A program made the translations under genes and the position numbers. Under the pieces are notes generated by a model, which worked only from the letters and a program-made list of their open reading frames with translations, was not told the DNA's origin and made no database searches. 18,163 nucleotides of DNA, from assembly GCA_021796175.1 (NCBI GenBank), contig JAJYOM010000016.1:1-18163 (forward strand). Reading direction: 5' to 3'. Of this stretch, positions 7,415 to 14,962 are shown piece after piece (position 1 is the first letter of the stretch; every line of letters starts with the position of its first letter). This DNA is from Thermoplasmata archaeon (GTDB lineage Archaea; Thermoplasmatota; Thermoplasmata; Sysuiplasmatales; Sysuiplasmataceae).

Positions 7415-9343
7415 CTACACATCCAGGTTCTCCACTTCGGCTGCATGCTCCTGAATGAAAAGCCGCCTGGGTTCGACTGCGTCACCCATCAGTGTTGTAA
7501 ACAGCATTTCAGCTTCAACAGCATCCTCGATCGTGACCTGCTTGATTATCCTTGTCTCGGGGTTCATCGTTGTGCTCCACAGCAGCCCCGGATTCATTTC
7601 ACCCAGGCCCTTGTATCTCTGTATGACAGCGCTGGGCATCTCCTTCAACTTCTCTTCGAGCTCCCTGTCGCTGTAAAGGTACACCTCTGTGTTTCCCTTC
7701 TTCAGCCTGTAGAGCGGCGGCTGTGCGATGTAAACGAAACCTGATTCTATCAGCGGTGTTGCATGCCTGTAGAGGAATGTCAGCAGGAGCGTCCTTATGT
7801 GCGCCCCGTCAATGTCTGCATCGGTCATCAGTATTATCTTGTGGTACCTGGCATTGTTTATGTCGAATTCCTCTCCAATGCCGGCGCCTATTGCGGTAAT
7901 GAGTGTCCTGACACCCTGATTTTTAAGTATCTTGTCGAGCCTTGATTTCTCGACGTTGAGAATCTTGCCCCAGAGAGGGAGTATTGCCTGTGTCGCCCTG
8001 TTTCTTCCCTGCTTCGCGCTCCCGCCAGCGGAATCACCCTCGACAACAAAGAGTTCGCACTTGGCGGGGTCCTTCTCGCTGCAGTCGGCAAGCTTTCCCG
8101 GCAGGTTGCCGCTCTCAAGCAGGCCCTTGCGCCTTGTCAGCTCCCTCGCCTTCCTGGCAGCTTCCCTCGCCTGGGAGGCCAGGACCGCTTTGCCGATGAC
8201 AGACGAGGCTGTCTTCGGATTCTCCTCAAGATATATGCTCAGCTGCTCGTAGATAGCGCTCTCGACAATGCCCCTCACCTCGCTGTTTCCGAGTTTTGTC
8301 TTGGTCTGTCCCTCGAACTGCGGCTCGGGTACGCGCAGGCTGACAATTGCAGTGAGACCTTCCCTCACATCCTCACCAGCAAGGGGCTCCTCATTCTCCT
8401 TGAGGAAGTTGTATTTCCTTGCATAGTCGTTGATTGTCCTTGTAAGGCCGGCCCTGAAACCAACAAGGTGCGTTCCCCCTTCTACAGTGTTTATGTTGTT
8501 GACGAACGTGTGGATGCTCTCATTATATGAATCGGTGTACTGCATCGCAGCCTCCACCTGAACACCGTCGGATGTCTTGGAAAGATACACGGGGTCAGGA
8601 TGGAGGGGTGTCTTCACACCATTCAGAAAGCGTACAAAATCAACTATGCCGCCATCGTAGTGAAAGCTATTCCTCTTCCCGGATCTCTGGTCGTCGAACA
8701 CGATTGTGAGCCCGTTGTTGAGATAGGCAAGCTCCCTGAGCAGTGTCTCCAGCGTAGTGTAATCGAAGGATGTCTCCTGGAATATCTGCGCGTCAGGCTT
8801 GAAATGTATCCTTGTACCTGTGGAGAAAGTCCCGTCCGCCTTCCTGAGGTTTATGGATGGCTCATGTTCAACCATCCCGCCCCTGACCACGCCCCTGTCG
8901 AAATTGAGCACGTACTCCCTGCCATTCCTCCAGACAGTTGCCGTCAGCCATTCGGAAACGGCGTTGACAACGGAGAGACCCACGCCGTGCAGGCCACCCG
9001 ATACCTGATAGCTCTTCTTGTCAAACTTTCCGCCCGCATGGAGCGTGGACATCACTATCTCCATTGCCGGCCTGTTGTACTTCGGGTGCATATCAGTCGG
9101 TATGCCCCTGCCGTCATCCTGGACGGAGACCGAGCCGTCCTGGTAGATAGTCACAGTGATGTTGCTGCAGAAACCGGCCATAGCCTCGTCGATTGCATTG
9201 TCAAGTATCTCGTAAACAAGATGATGGAGGCCCCTGTGGTCAGTGCTGCCAATGTACATGCTTGGCCTTTTCCTGACCGCCTGCAGCCCTTCAAGAACCT
9301 GTATACTCTCAGCTGTATAATCACCATTTTCCAACTGGACCAC
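7415..9343 (-). CDS. gyrB: DNA gyrase subunit B, bacterial type
   Basis: ATPase and TOPRIM subunit of gyrase. 642 residues, the short form like Bacillus GyrB, without the insert found in proteobacteria. The GHKL ATPase domain shows ILDNAIDEA with catalytic E46 and N49, DDGRGIP (76-82) and GGLHGVG (116-122). The transducer lysine motif QTKTKLGN is at 346-353. The TOPRIM domain has EGDSAGGSAKQGR (435-447) and the metal-binding DADIDG (508-513). The C-terminal tail ends in QRYKGLGEMNP and further conserved sequence typical of the family. The start is GTG at 9343: an in-frame TGA lies three codons upstream, and AAGGGA sits almost against the GTG, too close to be a normal Shine-Dalgarno site. A TTG at codon 4 would be better spaced, so the start is uncertain by a few codons. 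A TATA-like box lies about 90 bases upstream. Gene order gyrB-gyrA is the usual one. Confidence 0.97.
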   Translation of the reverse strand: MVQLENGDYTAESIQVLEGLQAVRKRPSMYIGSTDHRGLHHLVYEILDNAIDEAMAGFCSNITVTIYQDGSVSVQDDGRGIPTDMHPKYNRPAMEIVMSTLHAGGKFDKKSYQVSGGLHGVGLSVVNAVSEWLTATVWRNGREYVLNFDRGVVRGGMVEHEPSINLRKADGTFSTGTRIHFKPDAQIFQETSFDYTTLETLLRELAYLNNGLTIVFDDQRSGKRNSFHYDGGIVDFVRFLNGVKTPLHPDPVYLSKTSDGVQVEAAMQYTDSYNESIHTFVNNINTVEGGTHLVGFRAGLTRTINDYARKYNFLKENEEPLAGEDVREGLTAIVSLRVPEPQFEGQTKTKLGNSEVRGIVESAIYEQLSIYLEENPKTASSVIGKAVLASQAREAARKARELTRRKGLLESGNLPGKLADCSEKDPAKCELFVVEGDSAGGSAKQGRNRATQAILPLWGKILNVEKSRLDKILKNQGVRTLITAIGAGIGEEFDINNARYHKIILMTDADIDGAHIRTLLLTFLYRHATPLIESGFVYIAQPPLYRLKKGNTEVYLYSDRELEEKLKEMPSAVIQRYKGLGEMNPGLLWSTTMNPETRIIKQVTIEDAVEAEMLFTTLMGDAVEPRRLFIQEHAAEVENLDV

Positions 9344-9428
9344 ATCCCTTCAACTGACCCATTTTCCCTTCTTTTTCGGTTTGAAAATAACCGATGCCCT
9401 AATCGGCAGTAAGACTGATTATATGAGA

Positions 9429-9438
9429 ATATAAATAA
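9429..9438 (-). promoter_or_regulatory. TATA-like box upstream of gyrB
   Basis: On the minus strand this reads TTATTTATAT, a good archaeal box A, centred about 90 bases before the gyrB GTG. It predicts a start site near 9407 and a leader of about 60 bases. It lies just after a hairpin and T-run that could end the preceding transcript, which suits an independent gyrBA transcript. Confidence 0.55.
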
Positions 9439-9454
9439 TCTTGTACAGTGCCTC

Positions 9455-9478
9455 AAAAATGCCTGTTATGAACAGGCA
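9455..9478 (-). terminator. Hairpin followed by a T-run
   Basis: Read on the minus strand, TGCCTGTT and AACAGGCA pair perfectly (8 bp) around a CAT loop at 9460-9478, followed at once by five T residues (9455-9459). This has the form of an intrinsic terminator. It lies 150 bases after the acetyltransferase stop and just before the gyrB promoter. Archaea often terminate on T-runs alone, so the hairpin may be incidental to termination or part of an RNA. Confidence 0.55.
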
Positions 9479-9571
9479 CGGAAAGCCCGTTCGGGATGAT
9501 GCCGCATCCATTCGGCAGGCGATATAGGAACGGAGTGAGAGGCAGCCTTGACAATCAGTGGCTGCAGCCAC
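9455..9571 (-). ncRNA. Candidate small structured RNA between acetyltransferase gene and gyrB
   Basis: About 117 bases on the minus strand run from a 14-base perfect palindrome (GTGGCTGCAGCCAC, 9558-9571) to a hairpin with a T-run (9455-9478). A strong TATA-like block (9579-9597) lies just upstream at about the right distance to start transcription near 9557-9566. Other short pairings inside include GGATG with CATCC and CCCG with CGGG. No protein-coding frame is convincing here. I do not recognise a known RNA family: SRP, RNase P and C/D-box motifs are not evident. The alternative is that this is simply the 3' untranslated region of the acetyltransferase transcript or a gyrB leader element. 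Confidence 0.35.
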
Positions 9572-9578
9572 AATAAAT

Positions 9579-9597
9579 TAATATATAATTATATAAT
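9579..9597 (-). promoter_or_regulatory. Strong AT-rich TATA block with no protein gene directly downstream
   Basis: Within the all-AT run 9572-9600 two overlapping minus-strand boxes fit box A: TTATATATTA (9579-9588) and TTATATAATT (9588-9597). Start sites are predicted near 9557 or 9566. No start codon follows nearby on this strand apart from gyrB, 220 bases on, so it either drives a small RNA or is an additional distal gyrB promoter. Confidence 0.45.
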
Positions 9598-9626
9598 TAT
9601 GCCATTTTCCAGAGGGGTGAGGAAAG

Positions 9627-10538
9627 TCATTTGCTCTCCCTCATGTAGTAGACACCTGTCCTCTTTATGCCGAAGCCGAGGGACTTGTAAAGTGCAAGCG
9701 CGGGTGTGTTTCCCTCTGAGACCCACAGGGACATTCTCTGTTTCCTCATCTTTCTCGCCGCTTTCATTGCGTTCACAAGCAGGAACCTGCCCGTTCCCTT
9801 TCCCTTCATATCCGGCAGGACGGCAATATCCGCCACAAAAGCAGCATCCCCCATGTCAGTGACTGCTATCAGGGCGCAGGGCTCGCCATCCCTGAGAACG
9901 CATAGCGAGGCGTCTGAGAGTACCGGTCCGAAGTCCCCTGAGAGCAATGATTTGAAGAGCTTCCTGTTTTCCTCCTCGTTTTCGGAGAAGAGCGTCGCGT
10001 CGGCCGTACCCTGGAAGGCAGACCAGTCAAGCCGGGCGAGCACTACCTCATTGTATTTCGTAAGAGGGACTGTGGTCAGCCCGGACGGGGCATCAAATGC
10101 CTCCACACTTTCATCAAGGACAGCAGTCATCTCGAAGCGGCGGCTGGTAGTGAAGCCCATTTCCTGGGCAACCGCAGACATCAATTCCATGCTGATGTTC
10201 GGATGAAGGCCGCTGATCCTCAGTTTCATTCCTTCCGGCGACCTGTTTGCAAACTCCCTGATAAGCAGTATCAGCCCTTCCCTGTCAACATCTTCATCTG
10301 CCCAGCATGCGAATGAATAACCCTTCCTGTCAGCATAGCTGTAGCTGAGTATACCTGAGAGCTGATCATCTTCCACCGCACCTATACAGAATTCTTCACC
10401 GCTCGAGATCGCCGAGAGCCTGTCATCAATCCAGTTTGGAGGAATGGACTCGCCGAAATCGGTTACGGCCCCGCTGTATGCTGTGAGGAATGACCGTATG
10501 TCATACCTCTCGGGCCCTGCATCGACTATCTGCATCAT
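9627..10538 (-). CDS. GNAT-family N-acetyltransferase, two-part
   Basis: 303 residues when started at the ATG-ATG pair at 10538. The frame stays open further upstream, but that extension would run antisense through the start of the dehydrogenase gene and has no domain-like sequence, so I reject it. The C-terminal half (about 155-300) is a clear GNAT fold. Motif A is DMKGKGTGRFLL (243-254), binding acetyl-CoA through the x-x-GKGTG loop. The later NTPALALYKSLGF (277-289) is the motif B region with the usual tyrosine Y284. The N-terminal half (about 10-140) looks like a degenerate GNAT-like domain that lacks a clear CoA loop. Two-domain GNATs acetylate amines, antibiotics or protein N-termini. 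The substrate here cannot be told. A weak AT-rich box (CTTAATTGAT, about 10550-10560) lies just upstream and suggests a short or absent leader. Confidence 0.85.
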   Translation of the reverse strand: MMQIVDAGPERYDIRSFLTAYSGAVTDFGESIPPNWIDDRLSAISSGEEFCIGAVEDDQLSGILSYSYADRKGYSFACWADEDVDREGLILLIREFANRSPEGMKLRISGLHPNISMELMSAVAQEMGFTTSRRFEMTAVLDESVEAFDAPSGLTTVPLTKYNEVVLARLDWSAFQGTADATLFSENEEENRKLFKSLLSGDFGPVLSDASLCVLRDGEPCALIAVTDMGDAAFVADIAVLPDMKGKGTGRFLLVNAMKAARKMRKQRMSLWVSEGNTPALALYKSLGFGIKRTGVYYMRESK

Positions 10539-10622
10539 CTTTTCGTCATAATCAATTAAGATAGAAAACAATTGGGGTAGAGCAAGGGAGTGTTTCCGTT
10601 CACAATCATGGGGCAGGTAAGT
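10539..10622. promoter_or_regulatory. Divergent intergenic region between acetyltransferase and alcohol dehydrogenase
   Basis: These 84 bases separate divergent starts at 10538 (minus) and 10623 (plus). The AT-rich stretch AATCAATTAAGATAG (10550-10564) is the only candidate promoter core for both directions. GGCAGGTAAGT just before 10623 gives the dehydrogenase a ribosome-binding site and decides its start against an in-frame ATG at 10590. Confidence 0.4.
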
Positions 10623-11630
10623 ATGAAGGCAATGGTGCACAAAACAGGGACGGAGGGACAGTGGCTTGTTCAGGAAGAGGTTGATATCGCTGAGCCTGGA
10701 GAGCATGAAGTTCTTGTCAGGGTAGGGGCATGCGGTGTCTGCAGGACGGATCTTCACATAGTGGAAGAGGACCTGCCGCCCCTTTCAGATGCCATAGTTC
10801 CAGGTCATGAGATAATAGGCACTGTCGAGAGGGCAGGGAAAGCAGTGAGCAGATTTGCTGCGGGAGATACGGCAGGCATAATGTGGCTGCATGCCGCCTG
10901 CGGCAGGTGCGATTACTGCATCAGCGGCAGGGAGAACCTTTGCCCTCAGAAGGTGTTCACCGGCTACTCGGTCAACGGCGGATATGCAGAATATGCACTG
11001 GGAAGGGAAGAGTATATGCTCCCGGTCCCTGCCGGTTTGGCACCTGAAAAAGCAGCGCCGCTCATGTGCTCGGGCATCATCGGTTACAGGGCACTCAAAC
11101 TCGCCCTTCCCGGTCCTGCGGGCAGACTCGGGATCTTTGGTTTCGGTGGCTCGGCTCACCTGACGGTCCAGCTTGCCGCAGGAATGGGGATGGATGTGTG
11201 CGTGGTTTCACGCAGCGAGGAGCACCTGAAGCTGGCGTCGCAGCTCGGCGCTTCGGAGACTATACAGTCCGGCGTGACAGGTTTGGCCGGATTAACGGAG
11301 AAATTCGATTCGGCCATTGTATTCGCGCCCTCCGGAAATGTTGTGAAACAGGCGCTTGAGAGCATCAGGCCAGGAGGGAAGGTTGCCGTCCCCGCGGTGC
11401 ATCTCGACCGGCTGCCTGAAATGGATTACAATGGCCACCTCTTCAATGAGAAGAAGCTGTTCAGTGTCGAGGCAAACACAAGAGCGGATGCGAAGGAGTT
11501 TCTGGAGATGGCACTGAGGCTCGGTTTAAGAAGCGAGGTAGAGGTCCTGCCGTTTGACCGGGCAAACACGGCTCTCGAAAAGCTGAAACACAGTGCTGTG
11601 AATGGCGCGGTTGTGCTCAGGATCACTTGA
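10623..11630 (+). CDS. Zinc-dependent alcohol dehydrogenase family protein
   Basis: 335 residues, the usual size of medium-chain dehydrogenases. From this start the catalytic zinc ligands are visible as C-G-V-C-R-T-D near residue 38 and G-H-E near residue 61. Four cysteines of the structural zinc loop follow: CGRCDYC plus a later LC within about 15 residues. The Rossmann loop reads GIFGFGGSAH (about 161-170). It departs from the usual GxGxxG and resembles a sub-branch of bacterial and archaeal zinc alcohol dehydrogenases. The enzyme should oxidise alcohols or reduce aldehydes or ketones with NAD(P). Substrate and cofactor preference are not certain. A longer reading from 10590 adds eleven residues with no family similarity. 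The stop overlaps the end of the convergent stress-protein gene by 8 bp. Confidence 0.92.
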   Translation: MKAMVHKTGTEGQWLVQEEVDIAEPGEHEVLVRVGACGVCRTDLHIVEEDLPPLSDAIVPGHEIIGTVERAGKAVSRFAAGDTAGIMWLHAACGRCDYCISGRENLCPQKVFTGYSVNGGYAEYALGREEYMLPVPAGLAPEKAAPLMCSGIIGYRALKLALPGPAGRLGIFGFGGSAHLTVQLAAGMGMDVCVVSRSEEHLKLASQLGASETIQSGVTGLAGLTEKFDSAIVFAPSGNVVKQALESIRPGGKVAVPAVHLDRLPEMDYNGHLFNEKKLFSVEANTRADAKEFLEMALRLGLRSEVEVLPFDRANTALEKLKHSAVNGAVVLRIT

Positions 11631-12087
11631 CGATGAGCACTGATACCGGCGAGTCGGCCGCAACACGCTGCGAAATTGATCCGAAGAATATGCCGCGCCT
11701 GAACGAGCGGCCCCTGTTCCCGAGCACTATGAGATCCGGCTTTATCCTGTCTGCGGCCTGAACCACCGCCTTGACAGGATCCTGTTCCCTGACTATGCCC
11801 TCCACATTCAGTATGCCGTTGGCCTTGGCATGGGCGACCGCCTTCCTTATGAGCTTCTTGGACTCGTCAAGCTCCTCCTCCTGCTTCTCGACAACCATTA
11901 TGCCTGCCTGTGGCGCGTCGCCGCTGACACGAAGCAATATGGGATTGACCGCGTTCAGTATGTACAGCCTGGCATTTCTATTGCCCTTCAGCAGCTTGAA
12001 TGAGAATTCAAGCGCCTTGACAGATCTCTTGGATGAATCGATTGCCACCAGTATCGAATTCAACCCCACCGGATGCTCTATAGGCAT
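11623..12087 (-). CDS. Universal stress protein, UspA family, ATP-binding type
   Basis: 154 residues, a single Usp domain. It opens with a strand ending in VAIDSSKRS (D17), typical of the adenine site. The nucleotide motif is complete: G123-x2-G126-x9-G136-S137, in GNRGRSFRRGIFFGS. It therefore belongs to the ATP-binding branch represented by MJ0577, not the non-binding UspA branch. Members are small cytoplasmic dimers linked to stress and energy state, and the biochemical role here is unknown. A minus-strand box GCGTTTAAGTGC at 12116-12127 is placed for a start site about 8 bases before the ATG. The gene follows the glycosyltransferase by 52 bp on the same strand, so it may also be read through from it. 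Its 3' end overlaps the dehydrogenase gene tail to tail. Confidence 0.93.
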   Translation of the reverse strand: MPIEHPVGLNSILVAIDSSKRSVKALEFSFKLLKGNRNARLYILNAVNPILLRVSGDAPQAGIMVVEKQEEELDESKKLIRKAVAHAKANGILNVEGIVREQDPVKAVVQAADRIKPDLIVLGNRGRSFRRGIFFGSISQRVAADSPVSVLIVK

Positions 12088-12115
12088 AGTTACCGGCAGG
12101 GGGATTCACTTGAGT

Positions 12116-12127
12116 GCACTTAAACGC
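12116..12127 (-). promoter_or_regulatory. TATA-like box of the stress-protein gene
   Basis: Minus-strand GCGTTTAAGTGC, centred about 34 bases before the ATG at 12087. The predicted start site is near 12095, giving a very short leader. Moderate match only. Confidence 0.4.
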
Positions 12128-12139
12128 AACGCAGGCATG

Positions 12140-13819
12140 TTACTGCACAGCCTCAGCAGGAGCGCCCACAGGCACCTTTTTGAGCAGTGCGTTTACGCCC
12201 GGTGGATTTGGGAACAGGCATGACGCACCCACTCTGTCCAGCATCTCTGAACTCTGTTGACTGAAGTAGCTGGTCTTTCCGTTGAACTTCAATATGATCA
12301 GGGGGGAGAATATCATTGGAATTAGCCATGTGGAATTGAAGAGCGCGGCCAGTGGATTGAAAATCAGTATTCCGGTGACAAGCACGCATTCGAGGGCTAT
12401 CGAGTAGGAGGAGAGGGAGAATACCTCACCCATGGACAGCGGTTTCTCGCTCTTCGGCGTCACTGGAATTGTCTTGAGGCCGGTAAAGAAGTAGGAGAGC
12501 ATGCTCTTGAATTCATAGGGCAGGGACAGCGTGCTTATCGCAGAGCTGAGCCATCTGTGCCTGAAAACAGTGGGCCAGCTTATCCTGCAGACGTACCGGA
12601 CAAGGAATGATGGAATGGATGCCAGTGCACCAAACACGATCATGAATCTGAGAACAGGCACCGACCATATGACGGCCGGAGGATTGGAGATGAGCGCAGA
12701 GAGGAATGCGGCGGCGCCTGCAGGTGTTGATGCGAAGCCGTACACGGTGAGAATCATTCCAACAGGCAGCAGCAGGTTCGTCATGTGGCCGAGAGGTATC
12801 TGCAGCAGGTGGAATTTCCTTTCCCGGCTAATCCTTGACCTCCCGGCAAAGCCGAAGAATTCCATTGAACCCCTGGTCCACTTGTTCTGTCTTCTCACGA
12901 ATCCCCTCACATTCTCCGGCATAGCCTCATAAGTGTGTAGCGGGACGAACCTGGAATGCCATCCCCTGTCTGCGAGCGCGACAGCGGTGGCAAAGTCTTC
13001 TGATACATATCCCTCGACGAAGCCGCCTGTTTCATTCAGTGCGCTCACACGCAGCATTACATTGTGGCCGTAGCAGAATACGGCGTCCAGCGCATTTGCA
13101 AGCTTCTGCTCCCAGACAAATTGCCCGATCCTCGCCATCGGAGCGAGCGTGTGGACGAATCTCGTGTCGAGGTTCCATATGTTTATCAGGCCCTGGAAAA
13201 TGGCCACATCACCGTTTGCCGGATGCTCAGCGTATTTGAGCGTTTCACCGACCCAGTCAGGGGGAAGGTATGAGTCCGCATCCAGAAGCACAATATAGTC
13301 GTATCCTGCACCATGGCTGATTAGCCAGTCATTTATTGCGCCTGCCTTGAAACCCCTCCTGTTCTCTCTCCTGACAACGGTGTACTTGCGTTCGGCTGAA
13401 ATGCCGTCGACCACCTGCCTTGCCTCCGGCTTCGTGGAATCGTCGAGCACAAAGACATCACACGGATAGTCCTGACTGATTGAATGAAGGCATTCCGGAA
13501 CAACATCGTTCATCGTGGCGTAAAGCAGCGCGACTCTCTTTTGCGTGTCAACCCTGTCAAGCGACTGGAGCGGGCGATAGCGAATCAGCAGCGCAACGAT
13601 CTGCCTGGTTATGCCGTAGGCAGTTCCAAGGAAGAGTATCGAAAGTATGCAGAAGAGTACTACAGACGGAAAATGACTCCATTTTATAACGAAATATCCC
13701 AGCGAGGCTTCAATCAGAATGTAGATTGAGGAGAGCAGGGAATAGAACAACAGGCGTACACTCCTGATGCCCTTCGTTGCGGGCCTGGCAGTCACCGGTC
13801 TTTCATTCACAGGGTCCAT
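12140..13819 (-). CDS. Membrane family 2 glycosyltransferase, cellulose-synthase-like
   Basis: 559 residues. Two membrane segments precede the catalytic domain (about 22-48 and 52-78). The cytoplasmic GT-A domain shows the processive family signature: DD at 126-127, the metal-binding DAD at 180-182, SED at 273-275 as the likely catalytic base region, and QNKW (311-314) in place of QxxRW. About five further membrane segments follow to residue 530. The family transfers sugars from nucleotide-sugar donors to make polysaccharides or glycolipids while extruding the product. In an archaeon the likely output is an envelope or exopolysaccharide, but donor and product are unknown. No regulatory PilZ domain or partner subunit is visible. 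The ATG at 13819 lacks a Shine-Dalgarno site. The sequon-rich secreted protein gene lies upstream on the same strand, separated by 200 bases containing a strong hairpin. Confidence 0.9.
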   Translation of the reverse strand: MDPVNERPVTARPATKGIRSVRLLFYSLLSSIYILIEASLGYFVIKWSHFPSVVLFCILSILFLGTAYGITRQIVALLIRYRPLQSLDRVDTQKRVALLYATMNDVVPECLHSISQDYPCDVFVLDDSTKPEARQVVDGISAERKYTVVRRENRRGFKAGAINDWLISHGAGYDYIVLLDADSYLPPDWVGETLKYAEHPANGDVAIFQGLINIWNLDTRFVHTLAPMARIGQFVWEQKLANALDAVFCYGHNVMLRVSALNETGGFVEGYVSEDFATAVALADRGWHSRFVPLHTYEAMPENVRGFVRRQNKWTRGSMEFFGFAGRSRISRERKFHLLQIPLGHMTNLLLPVGMILTVYGFASTPAGAAAFLSALISNPPAVIWSVPVLRFMIVFGALASIPSFLVRYVCRISWPTVFRHRWLSSAISTLSLPYEFKSMLSYFFTGLKTIPVTPKSEKPLSMGEVFSLSSYSIALECVLVTGILIFNPLAALFNSTWLIPMIFSPLIILKFNGKTSYFSQQSSEMLDRVGASCLFPNPPGVNALLKKVPVGAPAEAVQ

Positions 13820-13888
13820 TTCGAATCAGCTTTCAGTATTGCACAGCCTTCATTTCGGGCGGCCGAGCGGAAGACCTTTGAGGTGCGG

Positions 13889-13900
13889 GTTATAATATGA
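13889..13900 (-). promoter_or_regulatory. TATA-like box of the glycosyltransferase gene
   Basis: Minus-strand TCATATTATAAC in an AT-rich pocket of an otherwise GC-rich gap. The centre is about 75 bases before the ATG at 13819, predicting a leader near 50 bases. Placement is plausible but the leader has no clear ribosome-binding site. Confidence 0.4.
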
Positions 13901-13930
13901 TTATTTTACAACAATCGAACGGCGAATGTG

Positions 13931-13983
13931 CGCCGGTTGCCGGTAGCGGCGGAACTGCTCTGCACCGCCGCCGGTTCAACCGG
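13931..13983. other. GC-rich nested inverted repeat
   Basis: GCGGCGG (13946-13952) pairs with CCGCCGC (13965-13971) around a 12-base loop. Outside it CCGGTT (13933-13938) pairs with AACCGG (13978-13983). CCGGTTCAACCGG (13971-13983) is also a palindrome by itself. It starts 37 bases after the stop of the secreted-protein gene on the minus strand and could stop or stabilise its transcript. No T-run follows directly. A protein-binding site is an alternative. Confidence 0.6.
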
Positions 13984-14019
13984 ACAGAGCCGCAAACATT
14001 TCAGGTGAAGGTTATTCGG

Positions 14020-14688
14020 CTATCCCGTGGAGGCGGTAATGTTGCTGAGTTGAATTCCACCGAAGAATGTTGTGGTTGACGATGCCTGCAGGTCAACCAG
14101 TCTGACGCTGGAAGCGGCACTTGTGACATTTAGAGCGGACTGACCGGGTTCGATACTGGTGAACATCAGCTGGTAGCTGATGCTGTAACTGCCTGCAGGA
14201 AGATCCATGCTTGTCATCGGCACGACCCAGTCGCTGCCTGCAGTCCATATCAGTACTGGTCCGCCGGCGACCAGGCTTGATGTATTGGAATTCGATATCC
14301 TGCTGTGCCCGGAACCCGTGTTCCTCCCCAGTGTAGTCGCAGTCACTACGGGAAAGAATGCAACAGCATACGGGGTGCCCTGAGTGAGCCTGAACAACGT
14401 CAGGTTTTCTGCAGGAGTTGCGGGGAAATAAGTAGACTTTATCGCTATGACGGTATCCAGTGTCAGGAGCCCTCCACGGTAGTCGGAAAGCGTCATGCTG
14501 AGCGTGAACATTGTCCCGGAGGTGTTGTTGAACGGATCAAGACTGAATGAGTGGGAACTGCCAGGTATTGCAGCCGTCGCCTCTTTCGGGAACTGCTGTG
14601 AGATAAACATGAAGAAATCTGCAGCGACAACGGCAACAATGATAGCTGCGACTACAAAAAAGACAGCGGCGACGGAAGAGCGTTTCAT
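14020..14688 (-). CDS. Small membrane-anchored or secreted protein, function unknown
   Basis: 222 residues. A two-residue basic start (MKRSS) is followed by a hydrophobic stretch at about 5-25, fitting a single N-terminal anchor or signal peptide with the rest outside. The exported part is beta-rich with alternating hydrophobic strands, many Ser and Thr, and five N-x-S/T sequons (NNTS, NLT, NTS, NVT, NIT). No cysteine or catalytic motif is seen. The layout resembles archaeal single-pass envelope proteins with an Ig-like or jelly-roll ectodomain, but I recognise no family. The ATG at 14688 is fixed by a TATA-like box whose spacing puts the transcript start within a few bases of it. The glycosyltransferase follows downstream on the same strand. 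Confidence 0.8.
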   Translation of the reverse strand: MKRSSVAAVFFVVAAIIVAVVAADFFMFISQQFPKEATAAIPGSSHSFSLDPFNNTSGTMFTLSMTLSDYRGGLLTLDTVIAIKSTYFPATPAENLTLFRLTQGTPYAVAFFPVVTATTLGRNTGSGHSRISNSNTSSLVAGGPVLIWTAGSDWVVPMTSMDLPAGSYSISYQLMFTSIEPGQSALNVTSAASSVRLVDLQASSTTTFFGGIQLSNITASTG

Positions 14689-14711
14689 CTGCTCAAACCG
14701 AATCGCGACAA

Positions 14712-14722
14712 GCTATAAATCC
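14712..14722 (-). promoter_or_regulatory. TATA-like box implying a near-leaderless transcript
   Basis: Minus-strand GGATTTATAGC is centred about 29 bases before the ATG at 14688. With usual archaeal spacing transcription starts about two bases before the ATG, so the mRNA would be leaderless or nearly so. This agrees with the absence of a Shine-Dalgarno site. Confidence 0.6.
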
Positions 14723-14962
14723 GGTATGAATGCTGCACAGCGCCATTTTAAGTGTGGTGGGTTCTCTGTATAAGAGCCGGGATAGCAGTCATTCGGCCAG
14801 ACAAAGCGCCTGAAGGATCCTTCGCAGTCGATATGCCGGCCGATTTTCAGTTCAGTCTGTTCTTCAGAGAGTTGGCGTCTGCCCGAACCTGTGTGAATGG
14901 CAGTCCGTTTCAAATAACCCGATTTCAATAAGAGCAACACTGAACCTGGAAAGGTCCCGTCG
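14723..14962. other. Divergent intergenic region, no gene seen
   Basis: 240 bases between the promoter of the secreted protein and the start of the DUF1801 gene. An open frame on the minus strand crosses it and runs into the DUF1801 gene, but has no domain-like content. For the plus-strand gene only a weak box (near TTTCAATAAGAGC, about 14924-14936) is seen. Confidence 0.5.

Noticed and set aside
8600..9412. Plus-strand frame of 270 codons
   Set aside because: Lies wholly opposite the conserved gyrB gene and its leader. The composition is that of an antisense shadow and no domain is visible.
10539..10757. N-terminal extension of the first acetyltransferase to an ATG at 10757
   Set aside because: It would overlap the start of the divergent dehydrogenase gene and adds 73 residues without domain character. 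The ATG pair at 10538 is a better start.
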